In this document: piece by piece, positions 55,605 through 64,000 of the stretch
Position numbering within the stretch: position 1 is the first letter of the stretch
How the letters are laid out: each line of letters starts with the position of its first letter
From: Candidatus Francisella endociliophora
GTDB lineage: Bacteria > Pseudomonadota > Gammaproteobacteria > Francisellales > Francisellaceae
DNA length: 64,000 bases
NCBI RefSeq assembly: GCF_000764555.1
Contig: NZ_CP009574.1
Coordinates: 930,001-994,000, forward strand
Reading direction: 5' to 3'
Made by a program: the position numbers and the translations under genes
The notes under the pieces: model-generated
Told to the model about the DNA's origin: nothing
The model's input: the letters and a program-made list of their open reading frames with translations, nothing else
Database searches by the model: none

Positions 55605-56702
55605 TTATCCTTGCTCTTTTAAAGTTTGAACTGCTGAAGCTGGAGAATCAGCATCACCAGGAAGATCTGCTTTAGCATCTCTAATCTCAGTTTTCAGCTT
55701 ACTAGACTCAGTCTCTGTTGTATCATCTTTGTCCATATTAGCTAAATCAATAGCTGAGCTATCAGTTGAATAATCTTGATCAAATGCTTCTTCAACCTGT
55801 GTTGCTTTATTTACTGTACCAATATCACTCTTAAATATAACAGGAGGCGTTGGCTCTCCAGCTACATTACCTGATGATGCAACTTGACCCTCGGCATCTT
55901 TATTATCGATTCCTAATACACCTAATACTGCTTGATCAGTTTCTATCGTTGCATGATCTTTGTGCAGTTTTTGCTTAAGAACTCGAGCCATACCATAATC
56001 ATAATTTTGCAGATAAGCATTTCTCATCGCTATGTAAGGATCGATTGATACTTCTTTTAAGTTTGAATATGATGGCAGATATGAGACACCTTGGTTAACA
56101 TAATAAGTACCCGTAATACCAACACTAACACCCCAAGATACAGCAGCGCCAACAGGAGCAAAGAAAAATACATAAGTTAGAGGGTTAAACATAGCATCAA
56201 CCCCTGTAGTAAGATCTTCTAATGTTCCAGGACCAACTAATGGCCAAACAACATAAGGAGAGGCTTCATTATCATCATACACTCCCCACTTATGCAATGT
56301 TACAGCAAAACTTTGATGATATCTCATAGGCTTATCAAACCAGCTATCAGCAACATCAAAATAGCCAGCAAGACCAAGAGTTGTGTTAGTCAAGAATCTT
56401 ACACTATCATCGCCAGCATAATCCCATTCACCTTGGAACATATCATTTACAACTCTTGCTGGTTCTGCTAAGTTTTGGAAAATATTAAATATACCACTTT
56501 TAGCACTATCTGGTACAACCGTATCATACGCTTTAGCAGCAGGCTTTAGAGTATCATAAGCGCTATCATTAAACGCATACATTTTTCTATTATAATTCTC
56601 AAAAGGGTCTCTATTATCCGTCGTAGTTTTTAAACTAGAACAACTGCTTAATGCCATACCAAAGGTAGACAGCATCAAAATACTCTTGGTATTTAATTTC
56701 AT
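55605..56702 (-). CDS. mlaA: Outer-membrane lipid-asymmetry lipoprotein MlaA (VacJ)
   Basis: A lipoprotein of about 365 residues with lipobox LSSC. The MlaA core (about 30-250) shows NRDPFENYNRKMYAFND, RVVNDMFQGEW and YVVWPLVGPGTLED. A polar acidic extension of about 110 residues after the core is absent from E. coli MlaA (251 residues). It removes misplaced phospholipid from the outer leaflet and hands it to MlaC. I prefer ATG 56702; an ATG five codons upstream is possible. Confidence 0.92.
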   Translation of the reverse strand: MKLNTKSILMLSTFGMALSSCSSLKTTTDNRDPFENYNRKMYAFNDSAYDTLKPAAKAYDTVVPDSAKSGIFNIFQNLAEPARVVNDMFQGEWDYAGDDSVRFLTNTTLGLAGYFDVADSWFDKPMRYHQSFAVTLHKWGVYDDNEASPYVVWPLVGPGTLEDLTTGVDAMFNPLTYVFFFAPVGAAVSWGVSVGITGTYYVNQGVSYLPSYSNLKEVSIDPYIAMRNAYLQNYDYGMARVLKQKLHKDHATIETDQAVLGVLGIDNKDAEGQVASSGNVAGEPTPPVIFKSDIGTVNKATQVEEAFDQDYSTDSSAIDLANMDKDDTTETESSKLKTEIRDAKADLPGDADSPASAVQTLKEQG

Positions 56703-56845
56703 TAGAAAGATTCTCATTTTAGTTAAATTAACAAAACATACGGATGCAATTATAGTAAATTCGCCGACAAAACTCTAATAAAAATTTTCTTAAGTAACTA
56801 TCTTTGATATTATTTACGCAACAACTCCAAAAGAGCCTTTATAAA

Positions 56846-57541
56846 ATGAATAATGTAGATAGTAATGAAGTAAAAAAATTTTCAAGTCTTGCAAATTCAT
56901 GGTGGAACCCTGATGGTGAACTAAAAACACTACACCAAGTCAATCCTCTTCGCTTAGAGTTTGTTAAAAAATTTGTAGCTCTTAACAATAAAAAAGTCAT
57001 TGATATTGGTTGTGGTGGTGGAATCTTAACAGAGTCACTAACCACACAAGATAATTCTGTAGCAGGGCTAGATGCTTCTGCAGAGGCGATTGAAGCTGCA
57101 AAACAGCATGCGCAAAAAAGTAATTTAAACATAAATTATATAAACTCTACTATAGAAGATTTTATTGCTGGTAACAATAAGCAGTTTGATATAGTAACTT
57201 GTATGGAAATGCTCGAGCATGTTCCAGATCCTGAAAGCATAATAGCTTCTATTGGAAAGCTTGTAAAAAAAGACGGATTCTTCTTTGCATCAACTCTTAA
57301 TAGAAACCTAAAATCATATCTACTTTCTATAGTAGCTGCTGAGCGTATCCTAAAAATGGTACCTCGAGGTACTCATGAATACAGCAAATTCATCAAGCCT
57401 TATGAGCTTATAAAAACTGCTGAAAAATATGGTTTCTCTGCTTTAGAGATAGTTGGGGTACACTATAATCCAATAACTGATAACTTCAAACTTGGAAAAG
57501 GTGCTGATGTAAACTATATCATCGCATTTAAAAAGGTATAA
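56846..57541 (+). CDS. ubiG: Ubiquinone biosynthesis O-methyltransferase
   Basis: An SAM-dependent methyltransferase of about 231 residues that makes both O-methylations of ubiquinone. Marks are FSSLANSWWNPDGELKTLHQ, VNPLRL, the SAM motif VIDIGCGGGILTE and TCMEMLEHVPDP. I chose ATG 56846 because the family begins near there; the 14 upstream codons have no counterpart. Confidence 0.95.
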   Translation: MNNVDSNEVKKFSSLANSWWNPDGELKTLHQVNPLRLEFVKKFVALNNKKVIDIGCGGGILTESLTTQDNSVAGLDASAEAIEAAKQHAQKSNLNINYINSTIEDFIAGNNKQFDIVTCMEMLEHVPDPESIIASIGKLVKKDGFFFASTLNRNLKSYLLSIVAAERILKMVPRGTHEYSKFIKPYELIKTAEKYGFSALEIVGVHYNPITDNFKLGKGADVNYIIAFKKV

Positions 57542-57547
57542 AGCTTT

Positions 57548-58291
57548 ATGCAATATAATTACTTTAATCACCCTAATGAAAAACTACCTCCATATGGTTC
57601 AGTACCATATTTTGCCTATCGTAAACTATCTGATAACAAAAAAGAAATCCTTTATAGTCTAGACCAGCTAAAGTCTCAAATAATTTCATGTACAGAGTTA
57701 TATAACAATATAGAAGTTGCAAATGAAAAGATGAACTGGTGGCTAAAAGAAATTAATAATTTAAAAGAAGCAAAGAATATCTCTTCACCTCAAATTAAAA
57801 AACTAGCAGAAATTTTTGATACTGAAACTTTATATAAAAATTTAGTTGATGATATTAGCCATTCGATAGACAACAGTAGTGCTACAGAAAGGGACTTCAA
57901 CAAACATATCTCAAAAAACTTCTTGGGTATAGAAACCCTTAAAGTCCTATACCTAAATAATTTTAAAGAATTAGATAAAGATATCATCAAACAAATGAAT
58001 ATAAATAACGAAATTGTTAGACATATTTTTTGCATTCCAAAGCATTTTTATAATCATATTATACTCGATGATAAAATCACTCCTTCAATATCTAAAGAAG
58101 AGTTCAAAAGTATCTGCCGATCTTGGTTAAAGCAATCTAAAAATCTAAAAACAAATAAAGCCTTAAAACCTTTAGAAAAGACTAATAAAATCCATTTAAA
58201 GATGACTAACAAATATATAAAAAACATCGAAAATCCATTTAAAGAAACTTTAGATTTTTCTCCACTGAATTTACTATTATATTCTATATAA
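57548..58291 (+). CDS. Squalene/phytoene-synthase-like protein
   Basis: A 247-residue protein. The segment around residues 15-95, with FAYRKLSDNKKEILYSL and ANEKMNWWLKEINNL, resembles the helical fold of squalene/phytoene synthases and of the related NDUFAF6-type proteins. The two DXXXD catalytic motifs of true synthases are not evident, so it may have no synthase activity. It begins 6 bases after ubiG and is likely co-transcribed. Family call is by eye only. Confidence 0.5.
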   Translation: MQYNYFNHPNEKLPPYGSVPYFAYRKLSDNKKEILYSLDQLKSQIISCTELYNNIEVANEKMNWWLKEINNLKEAKNISSPQIKKLAEIFDTETLYKNLVDDISHSIDNSSATERDFNKHISKNFLGIETLKVLYLNNFKELDKDIIKQMNINNEIVRHIFCIPKHFYNHIILDDKITPSISKEEFKSICRSWLKQSKNLKTNKALKPLEKTNKIHLKMTNKYIKNIENPFKETLDFSPLNLLLYSI

Positions 58292-58445
58292 CAAACTTTT
58301 TTTAACATCAAACAAGCTCAAACCATTGAGTTCATTAAGTTTATACTAAAAAATTCTTTTAACTTTAGCCAATATTTTATTGCTAATCAAAAGCTTTTAT
58401 GTGTATATTTTAAGTATATTCATTTTTTTTAAATAGGAAAATAAC

Positions 58446-59948
58446 ATGGAGTTTAATACTTCAAAGAAAATGTCTCTATTTAGTGCAATCCTAATTGGTG
58501 TAACATCAATGGTTGGCTCTGGATGGCTATTTAGTGCTCAACTAACTGCAAAAACTGCTGGTAACTGGGCATTTTTAGCATGGATTCTAGCTGCCATCAT
58601 GATTATGATGGTTGGTCTATGTCTTGCTAAGGTTGTTTCTGTTTATCCTGTAAGAGGCGCAACTACAAGATCAAGTGCACTGTCACACAATAGTGTTTTT
58701 GCGATGCCTTTTGCATTTGCTAACTGGTTTGGTATTGTGGTAATGATCTCCACAGAAGCACAAGCAACTACGCAATATTTAGCAGGGATTAAAGGATTCG
58801 AATGGTTAATGAATAATGGAATTATTTCAACATACGGAATGATGCTATCAATATTTATATTAATAATATATCTAATAATCAACTTTTATGGTGTTAAGCT
58901 GCTAGCAAGTGTTAATAATGGTATAACAGTATTTAAGATGTTTGTTCCAGCAATTATTGTTGTAATATTCTTGATATATGCATTCACACATAGTGGAGAG
59001 CATCATAGTTTATTTTCTGATGATATCCCTAATAACACTTTTACAGCAGGTAACGCACTAACAGCTATTGTTGCTGGTGGTCTAGTATATACATTTAATG
59101 GTTTTCAGATTGTTGTTGCTTATAGTAGTGAAATTAAAAATCCTTCAAGAAATGTTCCTTTAGCCATTATATTATCACTATCCTTAGTTCTAATCTTATA
59201 TATGGGTCTACAGTATGCCTTTATGCATGCTGTTCCTCATGAATATTTAGTTGAGAAAGGTGGCTGGGCTGGACTAGATTTTGAATCTCCTTTACTACAA
59301 GTTGCAACTCTAATAGGCCTTGGTTATATTGCTGTACTACTAATTATCGATAGTATAGTTAGCCCATCTGCAACTGGTTATAGCTATCTAGGAGCATCTT
59401 CTAGAATGCTTTATGCAATGTCTGCAGAAGGACAAATGCCTAGATACTTTGCAAAAATAAATCCAAAAGTAAATATTTCTAGAAGATCTTTAATTGCAAA
59501 CTTCATAATTTGTGTTGTTTTCTTACTTTTCTCTGACAACTGGGCAGCTCTTATGCTTATAGTTACAGGATTTAATATTCTTGGGTATATGGCTGCACCT
59601 ATTAGCATGGGAGCTATTGCTCCTAAAACGAGATTCTTTGGCATGATTGTCTTTGTATTACTTACAATGCTTCTAAACACTGTTGAAGTTGAGACGAATA
59701 TACATCTTAGTATCATTTTGGTTATTCTTATGACAATTTTTGGCGCATTTGAATACAGAAGAATTGGGTTTAAGCCACTGATAATATTAGTTATGCCATT
59801 TATTATCTTTATTTGTATTGTCTCTCCAATAGATCATACATATTTTGAAGGTTTAATCGGTGCAATATTCTACCTAATAGTTACAGATAAACGTTATGTT
59901 GCTTACTGTAAAAAAACTGCTAACGAGAAGAATTTAGTAGAGGACTAA
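58446..59948 (+). CDS. APC-family amino acid permease
   Basis: A 500-residue transporter with 12 or more membrane helices. The first helix has the APC signature GVTSMVGSGWLFSAQ and the sixth region has GGLVYTFNGFQIVVAYSSE. It imports or exchanges an amino acid or a related compound; the substrate cannot be read. It is followed one base later by a small membrane-anchored gene. Confidence 0.88.
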   Translation: MEFNTSKKMSLFSAILIGVTSMVGSGWLFSAQLTAKTAGNWAFLAWILAAIMIMMVGLCLAKVVSVYPVRGATTRSSALSHNSVFAMPFAFANWFGIVVMISTEAQATTQYLAGIKGFEWLMNNGIISTYGMMLSIFILIIYLIINFYGVKLLASVNNGITVFKMFVPAIIVVIFLIYAFTHSGEHHSLFSDDIPNNTFTAGNALTAIVAGGLVYTFNGFQIVVAYSSEIKNPSRNVPLAIILSLSLVLILYMGLQYAFMHAVPHEYLVEKGGWAGLDFESPLLQVATLIGLGYIAVLLIIDSIVSPSATGYSYLGASSRMLYAMSAEGQMPRYFAKINPKVNISRRSLIANFIICVVFLLFSDNWAALMLIVTGFNILGYMAAPISMGAIAPKTRFFGMIVFVLLTMLLNTVEVETNIHLSIILVILMTIFGAFEYRRIGFKPLIILVMPFIIFICIVSPIDHTYFEGLIGAIFYLIVTDKRYVAYCKKTANEKNLVED

Positions 59949-59949
59949 T

Positions 59950-60255
59950 ATGAAAAAACTCCTCATTTTTAGCTGTATTTTTTTATTTATAATCATTATA
60001 GTTGTAATGTTATTTTTTAGTCATAAGAAAACTACTGAAGACACTCCTTTAGAGATAAAGAAAAAAGAAGTTCATGAGTTCTACTTAGATACAAAGCAGC
60101 CTAAATTTTCTTATAATAATGAAGCTCCTCATAAAGAGATCAAACGTTCAATTAAAACAATAGAACTATCTGAAGATAGAGTCAAAACAAATGTTAACTT
60201 AGCCCACTCAAGCAAAGGAAACTATAGAGAGTTAAGTACTTCTATTACAATATAA
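59950..60255 (+). CDS. Small membrane-anchored protein behind the permease
   Basis: A 101-residue protein with one N-terminal helix (about 4-24, LIFSCIFLFIIIIVVMLFF) and a charged Lys/Glu-rich tail. It starts one base after the permease stop and so is probably co-translated. Its 3' end overlaps prmC (convergent) by 24 bases. Function unknown. Confidence 0.6.
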   Translation: MKKLLIFSCIFLFIIIIVVMLFFSHKKTTEDTPLEIKKKEVHEFYLDTKQPKFSYNNEAPHKEIKRSIKTIELSEDRVKTNVNLAHSSKGNYRELSTSITI

Positions 60256-61104
60256 AGCTTGTGTGCACCTATCTTTACTATTTAAATCTTTTACTGTTTG
60301 AATATATTTAAAACCATGATTTTTAAATATTTCTTGGATAGCTCTAGCCTGGGCATAGCCATGCTCTATATATATCTGCCCCCTATCTTTCAAAAAATTT
60401 TGAGCTTGAGAAATAATTATCTCAATATCTGCTAGACCATTATTCTTAGCAAAAAGTGCTGTCGATGGTTCATACTTAGTCACCTCAACATCAATATCCG
60501 AATCAGAAAAATCTATATAAGGAGGATTCGAAACTATAATATCAAATTCTTCACTCTCTAAGCTTTGATACCAGTCACTTTGCATAAATTTAATGTTGGT
60601 TATATTATTTTCTTTAGCGTTTCTTCTTGCTACCTCTAGAGCTTTTTTAGAAAAATCTACAGCAATAACATCACTATTTGGTAATTCTCCAGCTAATGCT
60701 AAAGCTATTGCACCAGCACCTGTTCCCAGATCTAATATTTTCAATTTAGCAGACTTATTTTCTATATTATCCAAAACAGACTCGACTAAAACTTCTGTAT
60801 CAGCACGAGGTATAAGGGTATCTTGTGTTACAAGCAGCTTTTGATCCCAAAAATATTTATAGCCTAAAATATAAGCTAATGGCTCTCCTCTAATTAATCT
60901 TGATACTCTTAAATTTATCTGTTCAAATTCATCATTAGCTAATTGCTTATCAGAATTTAAATATAAATAAGTTTTATTAACATCTAAAACATCACAGATA
61001 ATTGTTTGAATATCATATTTTAGAGTTGTTATATCATCAGTTAGTTTGATTTTATAACTATCAAAAATTGAGGAAATAAAAGATGAAATTGTATGATTAT
61101 TCAT
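60232..61104 (-). CDS. prmC: Peptide chain release factor N5-glutamine methyltransferase
   Basis: A 290-residue HemK-family methyltransferase that methylates the GGQ glutamine of release factors. Marks are [15 protein letters not shown] (SAM site) and the catalytic NPPY. It overlaps prfA by 8 bases, in the classic hemA-prfA-prmC order. Confidence 0.95.
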   Translation of the reverse strand: MNNHTISSFISSIFDSYKIKLTDDITTLKYDIQTIICDVLDVNKTYLYLNSDKQLANDEFEQINLRVSRLIRGEPLAYILGYKYFWDQKLLVTQDTLIPRADTEVLVESVLDNIENKSAKLKILDLGTGAGAIALALAGELPNSDVIAVDFSKKALEVARRNAKENNITNIKFMQSDWYQSLESEEFDIIVSNPPYIDFSDSDIDVEVTKYEPSTALFAKNNGLADIEIIISQAQNFLKDRGQIYIEHGYAQARAIQEIFKNHGFKYIQTVKDLNSKDRCTQALYCNRST

Positions 61105-62182
61105 CAGACATAGTTGCTAAAAGATCTGCTTGATGTTCTAAAATTAAAGGCTGAATTATACTATCAACATAACCTTCCATAACCTCATCGAGCTTATATA
61201 ATGTAAGGTTTATACGATGATCTGTAACTCTACCTTGTGGATAATTATATGTTCTAATTCTCTCAGATCTATCACCGCTTCCTACTAGGCTTCTGCGCGT
61301 ATCCGATTGTTCTTTTTGCTGTTTATCAATCTCTGCTTGAAGCAATCTTGATTTCAGCATAGACATTGCTGCTGCACGGTTTTTATGCTGCGACCTTTGA
61401 TCTTGACACTCAACAACTACACCTGTTGGAATGTGTGTAATCCTAATTGCAGAATCTGTCTTGTTAACATGCTGACCACCAGCTCCAGATGCTCTAAAAG
61501 TATCAACTTTCAAATCTGCTGGGTTGATATCGATACCCTCAACCTCATCAACCTCTGGCATTACAGCTACAGTACATGCTGATGTATGAATTCTACCTTG
61601 TGACTCAGTTGCTGGAACACGTTGTACCCTGTGAGCTCCTGACTCAAATTTTAATTGAGAATAAGCACCATCACCATTAATCTTTGTAATAATTTCCTTA
61701 TATCCTCCATGCTCACCTTCACTTGCAGATATCACTTCTACCTTCCAGCCTCTTTGTTCAGCATACTTTGAATACATTTTAAATAAGTCACCCGAGAATA
61801 TAGACGCTTCATCACCACCAGTACCAGCTCTAATTTCTAAGAAAACATTTGCATCATCATTAGGGTCTCTTGGTAAAAGAAGTATCTGCAACTCACCCTC
61901 TAAATTTTCAATCGATTCTTGAGCTAGTTTTAATTCTTCTTTTGCCATTTCAACAAGGTCTGCATCTTTTTCATTCAGCATTTCTTGCGCAGCTTCCTTA
62001 TCTTCTAAGGCTTGAGTATAATTTTTAAAAGCCTTAACAATAGGCTCAAGCTGTGAATATTCTCTAGATAAATCTCTAAATTTATTCTGATCAGAAATAA
62101 TATCTGCATCACTTAGTAAAGCACTAACTTCTTCGTGCCTCTCTATCAAACTTTGTAATTTCGCTTTAATAGAATCTTTCAT
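61097..62182 (-). CDS. prfA: Peptide chain release factor 1
   Basis: A 361-residue class I release factor for UAA/UAG. The GGQ motif is in [14 protein letters not shown] and the stop-recognition segment includes [14 protein letters not shown]. Length is normal. It is followed directly by its methyltransferase gene. Confidence 0.97.
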   Translation of the reverse strand: MKDSIKAKLQSLIERHEEVSALLSDADIISDQNKFRDLSREYSQLEPIVKAFKNYTQALEDKEAAQEMLNEKDADLVEMAKEELKLAQESIENLEGELQILLLPRDPNDDANVFLEIRAGTGGDEASIFSGDLFKMYSKYAEQRGWKVEVISASEGEHGGYKEIITKINGDGAYSQLKFESGAHRVQRVPATESQGRIHTSACTVAVMPEVDEVEGIDINPADLKVDTFRASGAGGQHVNKTDSAIRITHIPTGVVVECQDQRSQHKNRAAAMSMLKSRLLQAEIDKQQKEQSDTRRSLVGSGDRSERIRTYNYPQGRVTDHRINLTLYKLDEVMEGYVDSIIQPLILEHQADLLATMSDE

Positions 62183-63427
62183 TTATTTTTCCACATTTAA
62201 ACCAAACATACGTTTCATACATACAAGACAATCATCTCTACCTTGCTTAGATGCTTCCTTCATTCCCACAACAGGATAATGAAGAACCTTTTTCTTAATT
62301 TCATAGGCAAATCTTCTCATGATATCTTCAGCATCTTTGCCATTTCTAATTTTAGATAGACTTTTTTCTAAGGATAAATCCACAAGGCCATCAGCTTTTT
62401 CAAAAAGTTCTTTAATAGCACTATTTGAAATAATAGACTTTTCTTTCTCTAAATACTCTTCTAAAGATTTTACAATAATTTTTTGAGCTCTTGAGCTCTC
62501 ATGCTTTCTTTTATCTTTATTATCTTCTATAACTGTATTTATATCATCAACACAATAATAAATATTTTGTTCTAAATCTCCCAACTTGGGATCTAAGGCC
62601 TGGGGTATTGATATATCAATAAATATTCTAGGTTTAGTTCCAACATCTTGTGCTGAAACAATATAGCTTTTGACATTTATTGCAGCAATTACAATATCAG
62701 CTTTTTTGAGTAGCTCATCTAAATTTTCTAAATTGTGAGCACTTGCATTTTTAAAAGCAGATGTTATTTTCTCTGCTTTTTCAATTGTTCTATTAGCAAG
62801 CATAATCTCTTTAGGTGCAAGGGCTGTAACATGCCTAAACAACAACTCTCCTGTTTGTCCTGCACCTAATATAAGTACATTTTTTGTTGAAATATTATCA
62901 AGCTGTTTTTTTGCCAAAGAAATTGCTGAAAAAGCAACCGATACAGGACAATGACCTATTCTTGTTTCACTACGAACCTTTTTTGCTGTAGCAAAAACTT
63001 TTTGAAATACTCTATCTAGCTCTTTACCAATAGCATGATTATTTTTACTATGGGTATATGACTCTTTTACTTGTCCAAGTATTTGTGGTTCACCTAAAAC
63101 CATTGATTCAAGACCACAAGCAAGCTTCATAAGATGCATGATAACTTCTGTACCCTGTCTTAACTTGAAATAATCTTTTATCTTATACTTAGGATTTCTA
63201 ACATAACTCTGCCACCATGCTAAAGCGTCATCTACCACTTTCAGATCTGATATCTCTAAATAAATTTCAGTACGATTACAGGTAGATAAAATTACCGCAT
63301 GAGAGACATTCTCTATAGCAAGTATTGATTTATATAGCATAGGCACATCCAACCCTGATAGCGCAAACTCGCTACGAGCTTCTATAGGTGACTTTTTATA
63401 ATCAATTGCTAAAGATATTAATGCCAT
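62183..63427 (-). CDS. hemA: Glutamyl-tRNA reductase
   Basis: A 414-residue enzyme for the first step of C5-pathway tetrapyrrole synthesis. The catalytic Cys is in STCNRTEIY, and the NADPH domain shows VLILGAGQTGELLF. It heads the hemA-prfA-prmC operon; prfA starts one base after its stop. Confidence 0.95.
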   Translation of the reverse strand: MALISLAIDYKKSPIEARSEFALSGLDVPMLYKSILAIENVSHAVILSTCNRTEIYLEISDLKVVDDALAWWQSYVRNPKYKIKDYFKLRQGTEVIMHLMKLACGLESMVLGEPQILGQVKESYTHSKNNHAIGKELDRVFQKVFATAKKVRSETRIGHCPVSVAFSAISLAKKQLDNISTKNVLILGAGQTGELLFRHVTALAPKEIMLANRTIEKAEKITSAFKNASAHNLENLDELLKKADIVIAAINVKSYIVSAQDVGTKPRIFIDISIPQALDPKLGDLEQNIYYCVDDINTVIEDNKDKRKHESSRAQKIIVKSLEEYLEKEKSIISNSAIKELFEKADGLVDLSLEKSLSKIRNGKDAEDIMRRFAYEIKKKVLHYPVVGMKEASKQGRDDCLVCMKRMFGLNVEK

Positions 63428-63534
63428 ATTTTTTAAATAGTAATAGTCAAGGTACTTTTAGAAAAACAGTTACCTAGTTTATCATAGAATATGACAACAT
63501 TAAATATAGACCATTCACAAAAACCATAATACAA

Positions 63535-64000
63535 CTAAAGCTCTTTCTCGCTTATTATACCTAAACGAATCTCATTTAGTCTGTCTATCGCTTCACAATT
63601 ACCATTTTCTTCGCACTTATAATCAATATATAATTTTTCAGGCTTACAATCAGAGGTTTCTAAACAAAAAAGTTCATCTTTAAAAGTATATATAAGACCA
63701 GAAAGGTCTCTTTTAAACTGATAAGCATTAATTTCTTTAGTTTGTTCAGGATCTTGTTGACCCTGATCTTCCTCAGGTAAACTTACTGTATAATAAAATG
63801 GCCAGCTATTAAACCAATATGATATGTTTATTTTAAGCGTACTACCATCAACAATCTTATACCCTTCATCCTGAGGCCACCATTTATATATATTTATCAC
63901 AACCTTTTTTCGAGTATCTGAAACTTGTTCAACTGTATATCTAGCATCTGCACTATGTGAACCTGATACCCATATATTTGTTATTGAGTTAACAATTGCT
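63535..64000 (-). CDS. 3' part of a surface protein with the four-cysteine module
   Basis: The frame stays open from the right edge through to the stop at 63535, so the gene is cut by the window. An internal ATG at 63900 is not the start. The visible part is Trp/Tyr-rich (INIYKWWPQDEG, SYWFNSWPFYY). It ends in a module with CX5C-X10-CX5C, a YID motif, NGNCEA and a final LGII. This module matches residues 88-150 of the secreted protein at 1505-1969. It is 107 bases upstream of hemA. Function unknown; a secreted adhesin or binding protein is likely. Confidence 0.65.
   Translation of the reverse strand, partial: AIVNSITNIWVSGSHSADARYTVEQVSDTRKKVVINIYKWWPQDEGYKIVDGSTLKINISYWFNSWPFYYTVSLPEEDQGQQDPEQTKEINAYQFKRDLSGLIYTFKDELFCLETSDCKPEKLYIDYKCEENGNCEAIDRLNEIRLGIISEKEL

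Noticed and set aside
63535-63900. A complete 121-residue gene starting at ATG 63900
   Set aside because: The frame is open upstream to the window edge without a stop and no ribosome site precedes this ATG, so the gene is cut by the window.

Overview
The window is a dense, AT-rich piece of chromosome from a gammaproteobacterium of the family Francisellaceae. The base composition, the gene families and the gene order (LysR regulator, lemA, htpX-like protease, type IV pilin, coiled-coil gene, PuuB-like oxidase) all point to Francisella or a close relative. Free-living-type genes (GH130 phosphorylase operon, metal ATPase, many transporters) suggest a lineage other than the reduced F. tularensis. 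The species call is inference; no rRNA is present, and the only tRNA is one tRNA-Ser(GGA).

Left part (1-14 kb). The edge cuts a gene that precedes a pilin-like 464-residue protein and a secreted Asn/Gly-rich protein ending in a four-cysteine module. A convergent C39-like protease follows. Then come an ArsR-type regulator overlapping a P1B metal ATPase, a FAD oxidoreductase divergent from a LysR regulator, and lemA/htpX-like genes. Next is a type IV pilin with a large C-terminal sugar-binding-like domain, whose leader is out of frame. A coiled-coil gene, a PuuB-like oxidase, a decayed membrane flippase and a lipoprotein complete this part.

Centre-left (14-24 kb): rph, ubiC-ubiA, a three-gene mannoside-type operon (MFS transporter, GH130 phosphorylase, secreted protein), a DUF423 protein, a cysteine hydrolase, tRNA-Ser, TauE, a YheO-like regulator and a class A acid phosphatase.

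Centre (24-40 kb): an SDR, rimO, and the tolQRAB-lipoprotein-pal envelope operon. These are followed by pssA, an AroH-type chorismate mutase, ispH-fkpB, an OmpA-domain lipoprotein with dprA, an AzgA-type purine permease, a helical lipoprotein, an ArsC-like protein, a MarC protein, a Nudix hydrolase and an unannotated 52-residue membrane protein behind fumA.

Right part (40-64 kb): class I fumarase and two paralogous 434-residue proteins of unknown function, between which lies a decayed copy of the fumA 5' end. Then a TauE-like protein, recG, an LptM-like lipoprotein, rpmB-rpmG, minCDE, mlaFEDCB-ibaG and, on the other strand, mlaA. ubiG, a squalene/phytoene-synthase-like protein, an amino-acid permease and hemA-prfA-prmC follow. 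The right edge cuts a gene whose C-terminus carries the same four-cysteine module as the secreted protein at the left edge.

Working themes are outer-membrane integrity (Tol-Pal, Mla, LptM-like, OmpA lipoproteins), ubiquinone synthesis (ubiC, ubiA, ubiG) and surface adhesion (pilin-like proteins). I found no CRISPR array, insertion sequence or prophage. I saw no intrinsic terminator convincing enough to list; many neighbours overlap or converge with almost no space. The most promising undescribed items are the four-cysteine module, the out-of-frame pilin-adhesin, and the duplicated 434-residue family.
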